From: Hofstenia miamia
Lineage: Eukaryota > Xenacoelomorpha > Acoela
Assembly: GCA_004352715.1 (NCBI GenBank)
Contig: SCFE01000022.1
Coordinates: forward strand, 596,977 to 619,245
Length of the DNA: 22,269 nt
Direction of reading: 5' to 3'
Below, piece by piece: positions 1-10,480 of this stretch. Position 1 is the stretch's first letter, and every line of letters begins with the position of its first letter. Position numbers and translations under genes: made by a program. The notes under the pieces were generated by a model. That model saw nothing but the letters and a program-made list of their open reading frames with translations, ran no database searches and was not told the DNA's origin.

Positions 1-39
<39 letters not shown>
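1..39. repeat. (TA)n microsatellite at window start
   Basis: Alternating TA with one AA interruption. It runs to the window edge, so its true length is unknown. The window also ends in a TA run. Confidence 0.95.
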
Positions 40-41
<2 letters not shown>

Positions 42-634
42 AAGTTCATTAATTATTCTTTAAAATAAATTACTGTTAACGTTATTCACATGTCGGAATT
101 ATATATTCATGATCTAAGAATTGACTGAAGATTGAATGTGATGATTTTTAGAGCCGAATATATATTCATCAACTCTGAAGAAATGTTATTGCAAGACCTA
201 TTTACTGATATGGCATACTTAATAATGCTATTTTGGTAATTTCTTAATTTTATCATTTGTAAAAATTCCAAATATAAGACTACTCTAGCTTTAACATATA
301 TTTATAAATTTATTATTATAGTGCAAAAATTAATGCATTTGACCAGTATTTTTAAGATATGTTACAATTATATTAACATTTACCAAAATGCATAATAATT
401 ATGTACAAATAACTGAAAATATATTGTAAAGCAATGATTTAACTAATTTACGAGGAAAGAATTATTTCAAAAAACGCTATTTCCTCACAAATTTATATTT
501 CTTAAGATGAATTCATTTGAAATGCGATCTTAAAATTCCTAAAATATACCATAATGAGTTTCTTTCATCCAAGAGAAAACAATTCTAAAGTGATCTAAAT
601 TCCCAAAAACATATCGAAGAATTGGTAATTTACC
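40..634. other. AT-rich stretch with no gene seen
   Basis: No reading frame of useful length and no recognisable repeat or RNA gene. The sequence is strongly AT-rich on both strands. Confidence 0.6.
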
Positions 635-872
635 TTAGCCATTTCGGTCCTAATGGGACATTTACGTCCCAAGAACATTTTCCAAATACTAAAATCAATT
701 TTAAACGTTTATAATACTACTGGGACATATTTTTCCAATGGTCGAAAAACATATGTACCTATTATAAAACTTTTCAATTTTGCTTATGGTAGTTAAGGAG
801 TGTCATAATAAGTGGGGATACCGAAAAAATGATTGAAAGTTAATTGTGCAAAAGTCGGATCGAAAGGGTTAA
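635..872. mobile_element. Candidate TTAA-type (piggyBac-like) MITE, 238 bp
   Basis: The left end reads TTAGCCATTTCGGTCC (635-650). The right end, read inward on the minus strand, is TTAACCCTTTCGATCC (872-857). They match at 13 of 16 positions. TTAA plus a following CC is the classic edge of piggyBac-superfamily elements, which duplicate TTAA on insertion; here the left copy would have decayed to TTAG. Inside the left end is a GGGAC/GTCCC hairpin (about 655-670), and a related GGGACAT motif recurs near 722. There is no coding capacity, so any mobility would have depended on a transposase supplied elsewhere. The decayed left TTAA and short repeat keep confidence moderate. Confidence 0.45.
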
Positions 873-954
873 GCAATCGGTTTGATCCATATTCTCCAAT
901 TTTTTCTAAGGCTATTAGAAATTTCTAAATTCTGGTATTTGGAAACATCTATGG

Positions 955-1157
955 CAGGGGTTACTCGAGGGGGTGCTCATCGGGGCTCAGCACATCTTGT
1001 TAAATTTGACTGGGGGCCCAATCTCCTTGGTAAGGTTATATCATGGTTTGTGGTTTTGTATTTTAATTGTTGAATAACAGAATTTGGTCAAAATATAACA
1101 AAAATATCAATTCTCAAATATAGAGCCCCTTGTTAAATATTTAGGAGTACTGCCCTG
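955..1157. mobile_element. Weak hAT-like MITE candidate
   Basis: The left edge reads CAGGGGTTACTC and the right edge, inverted, reads CAGGGCAGTACTC. They pair as CAGGG..TACTC with a one-base indel. hAT elements often begin with CAGGG. The flanking 8-mers (ATCTATGG and ATGTGCAA) do not match, so the target duplication test fails. The interval is visibly more GC-rich than its surroundings, including a GGGGGCCC run near 1013. Confidence 0.2.
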
Positions 1158-1742
1158 ATGTGCAAGTGTGCTTGCTTGTTATGTTAAAAATTTGTGAAAA
1201 AAATAAATTATTCTTGTATTGGAAGCACATGAAAATAGTAAACTTTTTTTAAATGGAATTCGGATTTAAACGAAAAAAAATATTTTTTTTCCTTTTCTAA
1301 TGTTCAGAAAATATTGCGATGAGAACATCTGGCAGTAACAATTAGTTTCAAATATTATACTTTATATAAATAGTCAATCTTTAGGAGTGATGACTTCTAA
1401 ATTTGCACAGGGGCGCTTGCGCACCATAGGGATGGAAATTTATTGAATAACGAGAGCTTAAAATTTTTTTAAATAGATCCATCACAAATTGTAAATAATA
1501 CCTGTGCTGTCTAGGGTTAATGAGCGGATAGCTAGTTACAAGTATTATATTGTAGTTATTTCAAATAAGAGACAATCATTCCAATAGGTTTGTTTCCTTC
1601 TTAGTTATTTTTTAGTTTTGATTTAATGAATCAACGCCCACTAACTATTTTCCAATGCAAGTAAATAAAAGTTAGGTGATTAACTATATTTCACTTAATT
1701 TTGTACATTTTCTAAATCCAAGTAATCAAAAAAGTAAATCCA
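1158..1742. other. Region 3' of the metalloprotease gene, no gene seen
   Basis: This is AT-rich sequence downstream of the minus-strand ADAM stop codon. A minus-strand AATAAA (plus TTTATT at 1439-1444) lies about 300 bases past the stop and could serve as its polyadenylation signal, but such hexamers are frequent at this composition. No other feature is recognised. Confidence 0.4.
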
Positions 1743-3407
1743 TCAATGACATTGCATCAATATATTGTAAAATTGATATAAAAGAGCAAGACACTTTAGA
1801 GAAATAGATAAGTCTGTCAAATCACTGAAATTATATGTGAGTTTCTGGCATTGACTTAGATTGTTGCAAACTTCCTTTGATCCACATTTTCTTTCACATC
1901 TTGGAAACTCATTTCTATGTGTGCACTTTCCTTCTAAGCAATATTTTCCGTAAGCACATTTTAATCCATCCTCTGCTTCTAAGTATTTTTTATTGAGACC
2001 AACATTGCAGCTCTTCTGAGATGTGAAACACAATATATCCTTACAGGGATTTATCTTCAACTCTTCATAGCATTGGAAGTCGGAGTTTTTCGAATTTGAA
2101 CCAAACATCCGTTCACACTGATCGTTGTAGATGCACTCTCCTTTATAGCATATTGACGAATTATTTCCACAATATGTGCCAGACAGGAGATGCACATCGT
2201 AGGGGCACCTGCTTGAAACTCCACTGCATTTCTCTGAAATGTCACACTCATTCCGTGCGCGTCGACAAACAGTTCCTCGCTTACTAAAACTACATGTTTG
2301 CGTATTGCAGCAAGGGTCATTTGCAGAACATACTGCTTTGTAACTGTATTTACACAATCTTTGATTACAGCATTTGTCTGTACAATCGGGACCACAGTCA
2401 CACTCTTCTCCAAATTCGACTATACCATTTCCGCATTCAGAAGAATGCTCTAACCTTCTTGGAGTGTTCGTTAGGCATTTGTAGCTTCCTCTTCCTATTT
2501 TGTACCATACGAGATTCTTGGAGCAATCACTCCAACACGGTGGGAGGATCAATTGCGGACTCATGATACAATCTTGTCTGTTGCATTGCTCATCATCATG
2601 GGAGACCCCCAGGTTATGAGCAATTTCATGAGCCACAGTTACAGCAACTGCAATTAAATCACTAGAATGTACTTTTACAATACCAGCTCTTTGTGCAGTG
2701 GTGCAAACCCCATTAAGGAAAGCAACGCCGATAGTTTTTTGGCGGAAGCTTTGCAATGTGAAGAGGTGTATCAAATCGAACTTTCCTCTTAATGAATAAG
2801 CCCATTTTGCAAATCTTTTGAGAGTAGCAGTACTGAATTGGTCTATCCGTATCTGGTTTTTGTTCCAAAAATAAATATCAGAGAGAACTACTCTTAGTCC
2901 AAGACCTTGACTCATAATTTCGTCAACCAAAGCAATTATTTTGAAAAGGAATAGTTCTGTGTTAATTTTATCCATTGCAAATGAGCGAAACACCGTTTCA
3001 TCAACAACAATGGCATATTCAATAGCCAAATTCGTCAATAAATTATTCGACTGCGAATTCCGCTTGCTTCTGCCCACGGGCACACCCTTTCGTGGTGGAT
3101 AAGGCTGTATAAAATGTACTCCATCCCTATTAATAATTTTAAAGAACTTGCGTTTTTTTAAAGAAAAGTATCCATCATATGATCCATTGAAGTCATTTAT
3201 CACGGCAAGGTCGAGAATCCCAACATAATTGCGAAATATTTTACCACTGGCTTTGGGGAATACAGGTATGAGAACTGTTTGGTTAACAAATGAAATATGG
3301 AATATATATGCCGAGTGTGATTTTTCCAAAGTAATGTTTGCAATAAATTTCTGCAAAGAAACTATTTTGCAGCAAACGTATAGAAAAGCTATGTATCTCA
3401 ACATCAT
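1743..3407 (-). CDS. ADAM/reprolysin-family metalloprotease (P-III-like layout), 554 aa, intact
   Basis: A zinc-dependent endopeptidase of the M12B (reprolysin) family. Seen: a hydrophobic N-terminus (about residues 5-18) that could be a signal peptide; a short prodomain ending in a furin-type RSKR (113-116); a catalytic domain with HEIAHNLGVSHD (zinc His 260, 264 and 270; catalytic Glu 261) and a CIMS Met-turn (280-283); a disintegrin domain starting ECGNG (324) with the usual cysteine spacing and ECD at the tip of the adhesive loop (387-389); a cysteine-rich domain (about 401-495); and a short four-cysteine segment (504-520). No convincing transmembrane helix follows, so it is probably secreted, like snake-venom P-III proteases in layout. 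Typical ADAMs are 700-900 residues. The whole protein is one exon with no stops. The start is the first ATG after an in-frame stop. A TTTCAG at 3441-3436 could be a splice acceptor inside the 5' UTR. The prodomain has no cysteine, so a cysteine switch is absent. Function as an active protease is inferred from the intact motifs. Confidence 0.93.
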   Translation of the reverse strand: MMLRYIAFLYVCCKIVSLQKFIANITLEKSHSAYIFHISFVNQTVLIPVFPKASGKIFRNYVGILDLAVINDFNGSYDGYFSLKKRKFFKIINRDGVHFIQPYPPRKGVPVGRSKRNSQSNNLLTNLAIEYAIVVDETVFRSFAMDKINTELFLFKIIALVDEIMSQGLGLRVVLSDIYFWNKNQIRIDQFSTATLKRFAKWAYSLRGKFDLIHLFTLQSFRQKTIGVAFLNGVCTTAQRAGIVKVHSSDLIAVAVTVAHEIAHNLGVSHDDEQCNRQDCIMSPQLILPPCWSDCSKNLVWYKIGRGSYKCLTNTPRRLEHSSECGNGIVEFGEECDCGPDCTDKCCNQRLCKYSYKAVCSANDPCCNTQTCSFSKRGTVCRRARNECDISEKCSGVSSRCPYDVHLLSGTYCGNNSSICYKGECIYNDQCERMFGSNSKNSDFQCYEELKINPCKDILCFTSQKSCNVGLNKKYLEAEDGLKCAYGKYCLEGKCTHRNEFPRCERKCGSKEVCNNLSQCQKLTYNFSDLTDLSISLKCLALLYQFYNILMQCH

Positions 3408-3486
3408 ACCAAATACCGGGAAATAACTTCAGATACTGAAATGTACTATCATTTACATAATCATGATATTAAATACAATACGAATT

Positions 3487-3500
3487 TATATATATATATA
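3487..3500. repeat. Short (TA)n run
   Basis: Seven TA units, about 80 bases upstream of the metalloprotease start codon. Likely a simple repeat rather than a promoter element. Confidence 0.8.
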
Positions 3501-3638
3501 GAATTTACTTTAGTGAATTGCTTTAGTCTTGATTTTAATATTAATTCGAAGTTATTGTCGAATGAAGCCCTATTGCCTTAAGATAAGTATTATTCTTGCA
3601 AATTCCATCTTGAGTTATTCAATTGCTCTTAATGCATA

Positions 3639-3959
3639 CTATTTTTTCAAACATAGAATTTTAAAATTTCTTTCTTTTGTTTTATGTTGATGTTGATGTA
3701 TCTCTGTTTGCATGTGACCTTTTAGATGTTCATTAATACGTAATCCAAAATGTCTTGAAGTTTGTCCAATGTATGAAATATTACATTCGTCACAGCTGTA
3801 TTTAAAGACTACAGGCGACTTAAGACACATTGGAGTATCATCTTTATTCTTTGGTCTTTTTTCTTGTAAAGGCTATTCTTATTTTATGCCTTAGGCTTTA
3901 TATTCTTTTTTGATGCGATGTTCGATATATTTACCTGATGTTTCACAAATACATGGCAC
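3639..3959 (-). pseudogene. Penelope-like element fragment with GIY-YIG endonuclease domain
   Basis: One reading frame runs from 3959 down to a stop at 3641, broken by three in-frame stops in its first half. The second half is open and reads FKYSCDECNISYIGQTSRHF followed by LRINEHLKGH. This matches the GIY-YIG nuclease core at the C-terminus of Penelope-like retroelement proteins, whose usual pattern is Y.C..C...YIG.T.R....R..EH. The upstream part (VPCICETSGKYIEHRI) fits the linker between reverse transcriptase and nuclease in that family. The reverse transcriptase itself is missing, so the copy is 5'-truncated, and its break lies directly beside a (TA)n run. It is a dead fragment. Penelope-like is the best fit from motif order; no other GIY-YIG family carries this linker to my knowledge. 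Confidence 0.85.
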
Positions 3960-3964
3960 TTTCC

Positions 3965-3986
3965 TATATATATATATATATATATA
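3965..3986. repeat. (TA)11 microsatellite
   Basis: A perfect TA run abutting the truncated 5' edge of the Penelope-like fragment. Confidence 0.9.
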
Positions 3987-6469
3987 ATTATTCAATGTGA
4001 ATACATAAGATACTAAATATATTTTTTTAAATGTATGCAGCAAAATATCATATTTCTATAAATTTCGACAATTTCATTGGTTAATCATTAGTAAATCTCT
4101 ACTGAATATTTTTGATAATCACTAGATGGCATTATCAAATATAATTAAATTTTATTATTATAATAGATATTAATTATGATATCGTCGTTTTAAATGGAAT
4201 TGGCGACACATTTTGAATACATGAAATTGACCGCATGAAGGTTTCTTCCGTATTCCAAGACAAACTATTAAGTTAGTTCACTCAAAATATATTAATAAAT
4301 AGATAGTTTGTTTCAAATGTTTCCTAATTTTGTATGTATGTTTCATTTGAGTTCAGTTACGGTGGATGAGCATCTGGGCGTGTTTTACAAATCTGAACTG
4401 CAGAGCGAACTCCTATGAAATTTGGTTTATTTTTCATCTCTAATCCGAACGAGAAAAACATGAGTTAGTTGCAAGTGGGAGGGGGGGCGCGTGTAGCATA
4501 ATTTACTACCGCTTCTATTGTAAATTCCGTGACTTATCTAAATTCATTAACATGAGAAGGTAACAAAATAGTGGGCTTGCTAGTAGTTGCGCTACTTATA
4601 CTACTTACTGTTGATTCAGGCAATTTTTGAGTGGATGGAATGCAGTGAAATGTATGTGCAATCATCGATAGAAGTGGAAATTTAATGAATTGACTTCCTA
4701 ATTGAAGATCTAACCACACTAATTATTGAGCCACGAAATAGGTATGCCAAAACAACTTAAGCGAACCGAATAGGTATGATAAATACATAATTCCCCTGCT
4801 AAGTTTAATCTACATTTTAGATAATATTTTATTCACTTTGGATTGCTTATATAGAGCACCCAAGAATCTGCAAAAATATAGAAGAAAGGGATGCGAAATG
4901 CGACTCGTGACCAGTATCCGTTTTTCCATTACTCATACCCGTAATAATTGCAACCGCTAGGCCCATAACTAGACAACCCTAGTAAGTTGCTTATACAAAA
5001 TTTTTTCGGAAATATTTCTTGGCTAATATAGGAAAAAACCAACTAACGTCATTAACTTTGCTAAAACCTGCATTTTCTTCCACAGAAGAAGTCTTAAACC
5101 ATTAAATAACATATCACCAAGCATATTCTGGAACATGCAAAAAAAAGAAATTTTTTTTAAAAATATTCATTTGGTTTAAAGTGTAAAATCACTATAAATT
5201 TATCTGATCTTCATTATATAACCCCAATTAAACTATTTCCCTTTTATAAGGTAACGCCAATATTTGCTTTTGTCTTATGTGAAACAATGTTTTTTCTACC
5301 ATAATTAGCAGACGAACCAAAATTGTTAAGCGAATATTAGTATTAGTTGTATATTAAAATTAGAGACACAGGAGACGAGTTTCTTCTATGCAGTAATTTT
5401 GCTAAAATTAGTAAAATAATGTAGGTTATCGTTAATGGAATAAAAATAGTTGTAATTCAGAACAAATTTGACTTATTTTGTTTATTAATTAAAATTACTA
5501 TAAGTGAATTAAGCATACATGTTAATTGGTGCAACTTCATTAGAACTTTGCTCTCTATAAAATTTAGTGATAGATTCTGTAGAAACGCAAATATAAATTC
5601 ATAAAGCACAAGTTTCTTAAGAACTTTTTACATAGGAAATGTTGATTAGGTTTACTATTAGAAATCAACCTATATTTAAAAATATATATTTAATTTAAAT
5701 AAAAACTTATATAAGTAAATTGTCATAAGAACATATTTGTATTTTTCATTCAGCATTCTTGAATGTAATCATTGCTAGAAAACTGAGATAACTAGTTTGG
5801 CAGAAATTCATCTGTCCTGTCTCATGAAATGATTCTACGTATAATGGAAGCAAACATAAAATTATCTCAAGTCAAAATTTTCCACATGAGGAATATTTTT
5901 CGAAAAAGATCAATTTTTGATAAGTTATACATTTGTAAAAAAAAATTAAACTATTTTTGACTAATGAGTACAGTTATCGCAGTTGTTAGTCATGCATATA
6001 TAAAATTTTTCAATCTTTTGTTTTGTAAATAGTTTAAAGCAATTTTCTCGATCATTAAGGATAAAACTATATTTGGGACCTGCGCATATATCTATGATGT
6101 GTTTAAGTCATGTATAAATTTATTCATAATATGCTGATGCATATATATATATATACAAAGATAATCTATGATGAATGAGTAATATAATAGCAATTATTTT
6201 TTATGCATTTGTTGATTAATTATGGCATGTTTCTTCTAAAATTCTTATATATTTATTAAATCGAATTATTTTAAGGTATTCTTAAAAATACTAAATAATG
6301 AATAGTTTAAAAATATAATTTTAATTAATAGTAGCAGGTAGTAATATAATTTCATGAAAATGAAAAAAATAATACACAATTTTATTGATTAAATGGGGGC
6401 ATTAGTCCGAAGAGATCTCTTCCATGCATAATTTTAAAAGAGTTCTACGCTCTAAACTGTTCTTTTAAT

Positions 6470-6471
<2 letters not shown>
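3987..6471. other. AT-rich noncoding stretch
   Basis: No supported gene in 2.5 kb. A 61-codon minus-strand frame near 4534-4719 shows no family motif. A small higher-GC patch at about 4360-4500, including GGGAGGGGGGGCGCG, is unexplained. A 16-base TA run lies at 6140-6155. Confidence 0.5.
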
Positions 6472-6520
<49 letters not shown>

Positions 6521-6534
6521 AATATATATATATA
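6472..6534. repeat. (TA)n microsatellite, interrupted
   Basis: About 63 bases of TA with a TGTA and an AAAT interruption near the right end. Confidence 0.95.
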
Positions 6535-7077
6535 GTTGTATGTTGAACAAATTCTATAGGCTCCTTGAAGGATGTTAGGAAGGAATTGCTAAAAACTTGT
6601 GTTTTGAATCTCAGTGTGAGTTAGCTGGTATGCATAAATTTGTATTAATCGGTTTTTGATGCCATTATCTAATATCTGTTTTTAGTATTTAGTTCATGAA
6701 TCGTACATCTACCAAATGGAATCAGTCCAACATATAGCCAAATATTTAAACACCAGAAGTGTATTTTCATTACTTGATAGTCATACGTTTTGATTAATTT
6801 TCATTATTTAGAAATAAATATATTTGTTAGTACTAAATTCTATATCCAAAATTAATTTTGTATTAATAACTCATCACATAGGGTCGAATTTTGTCCATAA
6901 ATTTGCTTTTATCTTAGAAATATATTTAACCTTAAGCAGCCTGCAGATTTTTGAAAAATTTTTCATGATCCTGTAAAAATATTTTTAACGCTTATATTCA
7001 AACTTTTAAAGCTTTTTAAATATTAGGAATTTTCAAAGAAAACTTGTTAATCTTTTAAACAAATCATCTTCAATAGC
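6535..7077. other. AT-rich stretch with no gene seen
   Basis: No open frame of note, no recognised repeat, no RNA gene. Confidence 0.5.
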
Positions 7078-7244
7078 TTTATTCGTTTACACAACTTGCA
7101 TATGTACAATAAAATATAATACATATTTACAATATATACAAACACCTAAATATACACATGCACTACAAACTAAGCTAGAAAATTAAAATTAAAACACTAA
7201 AAATACAATTAAAAACATCAATACAATCACACAATTAAAAAAAA
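7078..7244 (-). other. G-poor strand-asymmetric block with AATAAA, possible 3' UTR on minus
   Basis: From 7086 to 7244 the plus strand has 5 G against 27 C, so the minus strand is G/T-rich and almost C-free. At its downstream edge on the minus strand is AATAAA (plus TTTATT, 7078-7083). This looks like the 3' untranslated end of a minus-strand transcript or a retroelement tail. No coding region is recognised upstream of it on that strand, so the source is unknown. Confidence 0.3.
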
Positions 7245-7245
7245 G

Positions 7246-9140
7246 ATAGAATATATTCGATTTGTCGCTACAGATTTTAAATGAACTTTTTATTTTGCTC
7301 TGCTAATAGATTATTTTTTATTAACTCTGCCACAGCAATAAGCTTTAATAGAAATGTTCAACATTGCATTAAAGTATTTTCCCCAATAGACCTACCCATG
7401 CCCCAAGATTTTCAAATTTGGTAATAGACTTGGAGACAATTCTTTGTAAACATGGAAAAACGTTTTGTCTTTAAAAAGGCAGCTAGGCTGTTTAAATTTA
7501 CTGTTTTCTCAACAGAAACCATTTTACCAGAATTAAATTCAAAATTATTGAGCAATTATTTATTAGTGTAAAACCTTCTACAGCATGGAAGCAAAAATCG
7601 TGATATAAGGAAATCGAAGTATTTTACACAATATATTATATTGTTTAATCTTTCTATAGAGACAGGAAGTCGGCTAGTCTTTGAAATGTTCATTTATGCA
7701 TCCAAAACCTGGCAAAATATAACCACTTTTTGAATAAATTGAGGAAACTGAAGTTATTTCTGTCATATAAAGAATTTTTTAATTTTTTCACTGCATTGAA
7801 AGTTTTAAATTTGCTTTGCAAAGATTAGCTAAATTGGTTTTGGCCAAATGTCAAGAACTTATCTTTGAAATCGACCTGATGCGAAATTATAAACTTTTTC
7901 TTCTCATTTCTGCCTAATTAGCGAGAAACTGTAGTCATACTCAATACCGGAAATTTATTGTTCGGAACTTTATGCAAGTCTATCGCTTTAGGCGAAAATC
8001 CAGGAAACCTTCGAAAAATAGCTGTATTTAATTGGACAACTATTGTCCTTCTAAATTGATTTCAGGAAAAAGTTTTCAATTATTTTGTAGATTCGACTTC
8101 GACGATAATTTTTATGCAATTTAGCATGTGCATATCTAATTGAATGTAAAATGAACTTTGCTGCTAGACAAAATTGATTAGGTATGATATCTAAGTGCAT
8201 TACCCAACCCTAATCTGTCCTACGTAAGGCTATCCTTATTATATTTTAAATTTGGCCCATTGAACCAAAAAAATTTTAATCAATCGATTTTATACGCACT
8301 AAGCTATGCTTCGGATTCCATTAAGTAAAAATCCATCAAACTTTAATTAAATTTAAGTCAAAACCTGAGTCAAAATTATCATATTCCGCTTTTAATAAGA
8401 AAAAATTCGTTCGACCTTGACGATGGACATGTATGTCAAATTTGCAATTTCCTTAGGCGTTGCACTAATTTTTGACTTATTTGTGGCTTAGAGCATGGAA
8501 TATATTAACCATATATTCAAAATCCGGGTTTTTGCTACTACATTGTTTATTTTCCGAAAATATTCAAGTTCCGGTAGATTCAGACAATTGGAAGTGGTCG
8601 TGTATGCTGACTGCTGATGTTATTGTTATTCGACCCTCTAATTTGGTGATTGAAACTGGTTGCTCCTGAAAGGTACTATTTGGAAAGGCGAGTTGATTTT
8701 CTTGAGCATTTTGGCTGCATTATACTCTTCCTCGTCTCGTCCAGAGTATACAGATACGTGCAAAATAGTTCAAAAATTTAAACAGTAATAAAATGCCGAC
8801 CTTAGCCATGTTCCCCAGGGGTTCCTAAGACTGAGCGGTAAGAAAAGTTTACTTTTGCGTGACATTGGAGGTTGTATTTTAACATGCTTTACATGTTTGG
8901 CATGTGAGTCAACGAAAACTTTACCTTAGTTCAATATTTGATGATGTGCGGGCAAACTTCAACATCATTCGATCTTGTTATTTTCGCTGTCAAAATTTAA
9001 TGTTTCTTCACTTCCTAGAGTGTCTTTTGGCATGTATACAATGGCACTACACATGCTATGGTGAACTAGTGCAATCCATGCAATTCAATTTGGATTGGCT
9101 GAGAAGTGTGTGTGTGTAGATGGCGGATTAATTTATGATC
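7246..9140. other. Noncoding stretch, no supported gene
   Basis: Two plus-strand frames of 60-70 codons (8472-8669 and 8904-9119) show no motif and sit at the level expected by chance. A splice-acceptor-like CTTAG lies near 8490 and a donor-like AAAGGTAC near 8670, but the sequence between them has no long open frame joining the two. Confidence 0.4.
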
Positions 9141-9166
9141 ATCTCTCTGAAAATTGGCAGAGAGAT
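9141..9166. repeat. Perfect 9-bp stem-loop
   Basis: ATCTCTCTG (9141-9149) and CAGAGAGAT (9158-9166) are exact inverted repeats around an 8-base loop. No associated gene; possibly a chance hairpin or part of an old MITE. Confidence 0.5.
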
Positions 9167-10256
9167 TGAGTTATGATTTAGTCAAACCATGAAAGTTGAA
9201 TCTATTCAAACTATTGGACAAAATTATCTAAGTTGATTGAAAAATTGAATTACTGAGTGAATAATGAAGTACGAAGCCTAAACTAAGCCATTCAAGCAAC
9301 TTTAAATATAGTTTTCACAAAAAACTAAATACTGTTTGCCAAATTATTGAGAACATTCTAAGAATATTTATTTTATTAAAGAGGCTACCCAGTTAGAACG
9401 GTTTTATAATATTTAATAGTTATGTGGTGAAATGAAGAAATTGTTACACAGACTAACTTGTTTAATTTCAATGGGCATGTTACTGACCTGATGAATGTGA
9501 CATTTGCCAAGTCAGTTAGTAATTGGAAGCAATCTTGATAAGCTTGCTAACTAATGACAAATATATTGACTATAATAAAATTTAGTAGGCATGATTATTA
9601 GTGAGAAAATTGACTTACACACAGATTTTTTCACAGATAGATTAACTCAGAATGGTTTTAAAAAATCATACTCATTCTAAAAATCCAACTCATAAAAAAT
9701 CTTAAAAAGCAGAATTCAAAAAGAAAATTCAAGCAACAAAGTTACTAAAAAAGTTTAACCTAAAAAGCACACCCCAAACTCTGGAAAGAAATCCAAGAAA
9801 TCTAAGAAAAGTGGTAAAAGAGCTCACTGAAATGAAGAAAGTGACATGGGAACAAAGTAAACTACAGACTTTTCATTTCAAGAAACACAAGTTTTGTAAA
9901 TGAATTTTCATTAAAATTAATCTAAGTATTCATATTGAACATTCTCCTTAGGTATATTAGATGTTCTAGAAAGTTTGAATGCTGTTATATGTCATCAAAT
10001 CGTACTTAAAACAGTCTAAGTTTAACTGAATGTAACTATCAAAAGAGAACATCATTGTAGTTAAGAACGTAAGAATAATATTTCATTGTTAATAAAAATT
10101 TTAACTGAAAAGAGTTAATTCGTTGAATTAGTTCATTGCACTAGTAAATGTAGCACTAGTCTGCATTAGCTAGAATGAGGAAGCCAAAATATATATCAAT
10201 AAATTAAGGTGAGAATAAATTATGGAAAATAGTTGAAATTACAGAGCGAGTTTCTG
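9167..10256. other. AT-rich stretch with a lysine-rich open frame
   Basis: No recognised gene. A plus-strand frame at about 9715-9903 stays open for roughly 60 codons and is very lysine-rich. The lysines come from A-rich DNA, so it is poor evidence for a gene. Confidence 0.35.
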
Positions 10257-10480
10257 TTAACACTAGAAATACCAAGTGTGTCAAAATTGACACCAATTAG
10301 AATTTTGTTTACTTGTGTATGCATTCATTAAAAACAACAGCAGGTATATGCACCACCAAATAAACTGATAATCCATTTGGATTTGCATTTATAATTTTTT
10401 TTTCATTTTTTACATAATGTTCTATTTTGAAATGCTGCATGAAAAAGAATCACAAGGAGCAATGGTGCTTCTAGTGTTAA
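10257..10480. mobile_element. TTAA-flanked piggyBac-type MITE, 224 bp
   Basis: TTAA is present at both edges (10257-10260 and 10477-10480). Inside these, the left end CACTAGAAATACC and the inverted right end CACTAGAAGCACC match at 11 of 13 positions. A palindrome, GTGTCAA-AA-TTGACAC (10278-10293), lies 17 bases inside the left TTAA. The exact TTAA pair plus terminal inverted repeat is the hallmark of the piggyBac superfamily. The interior is noncoding and T-rich, so this is a nonautonomous copy. The right end lacks the palindrome; asymmetric subterminal regions are usual in piggyBac elements. Confidence 0.8.

Noticed and set aside
2057-2413. 118-codon minus-strand frame within the metalloprotease gene
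   Set aside because: It is an out-of-frame shadow of the cysteine-rich disintegrin coding sequence.
8472-8672. A possible isolated exon with acceptor-like and donor-like edges
   Set aside because: No single frame stays open across it, no homology is recognised, and such splice-like sites are expected by chance.
9715-9903. Lysine-rich open frame resembling a basic protein
   Set aside because: A-rich DNA yields lysine codons automatically, and there is no domain pattern or supporting context.
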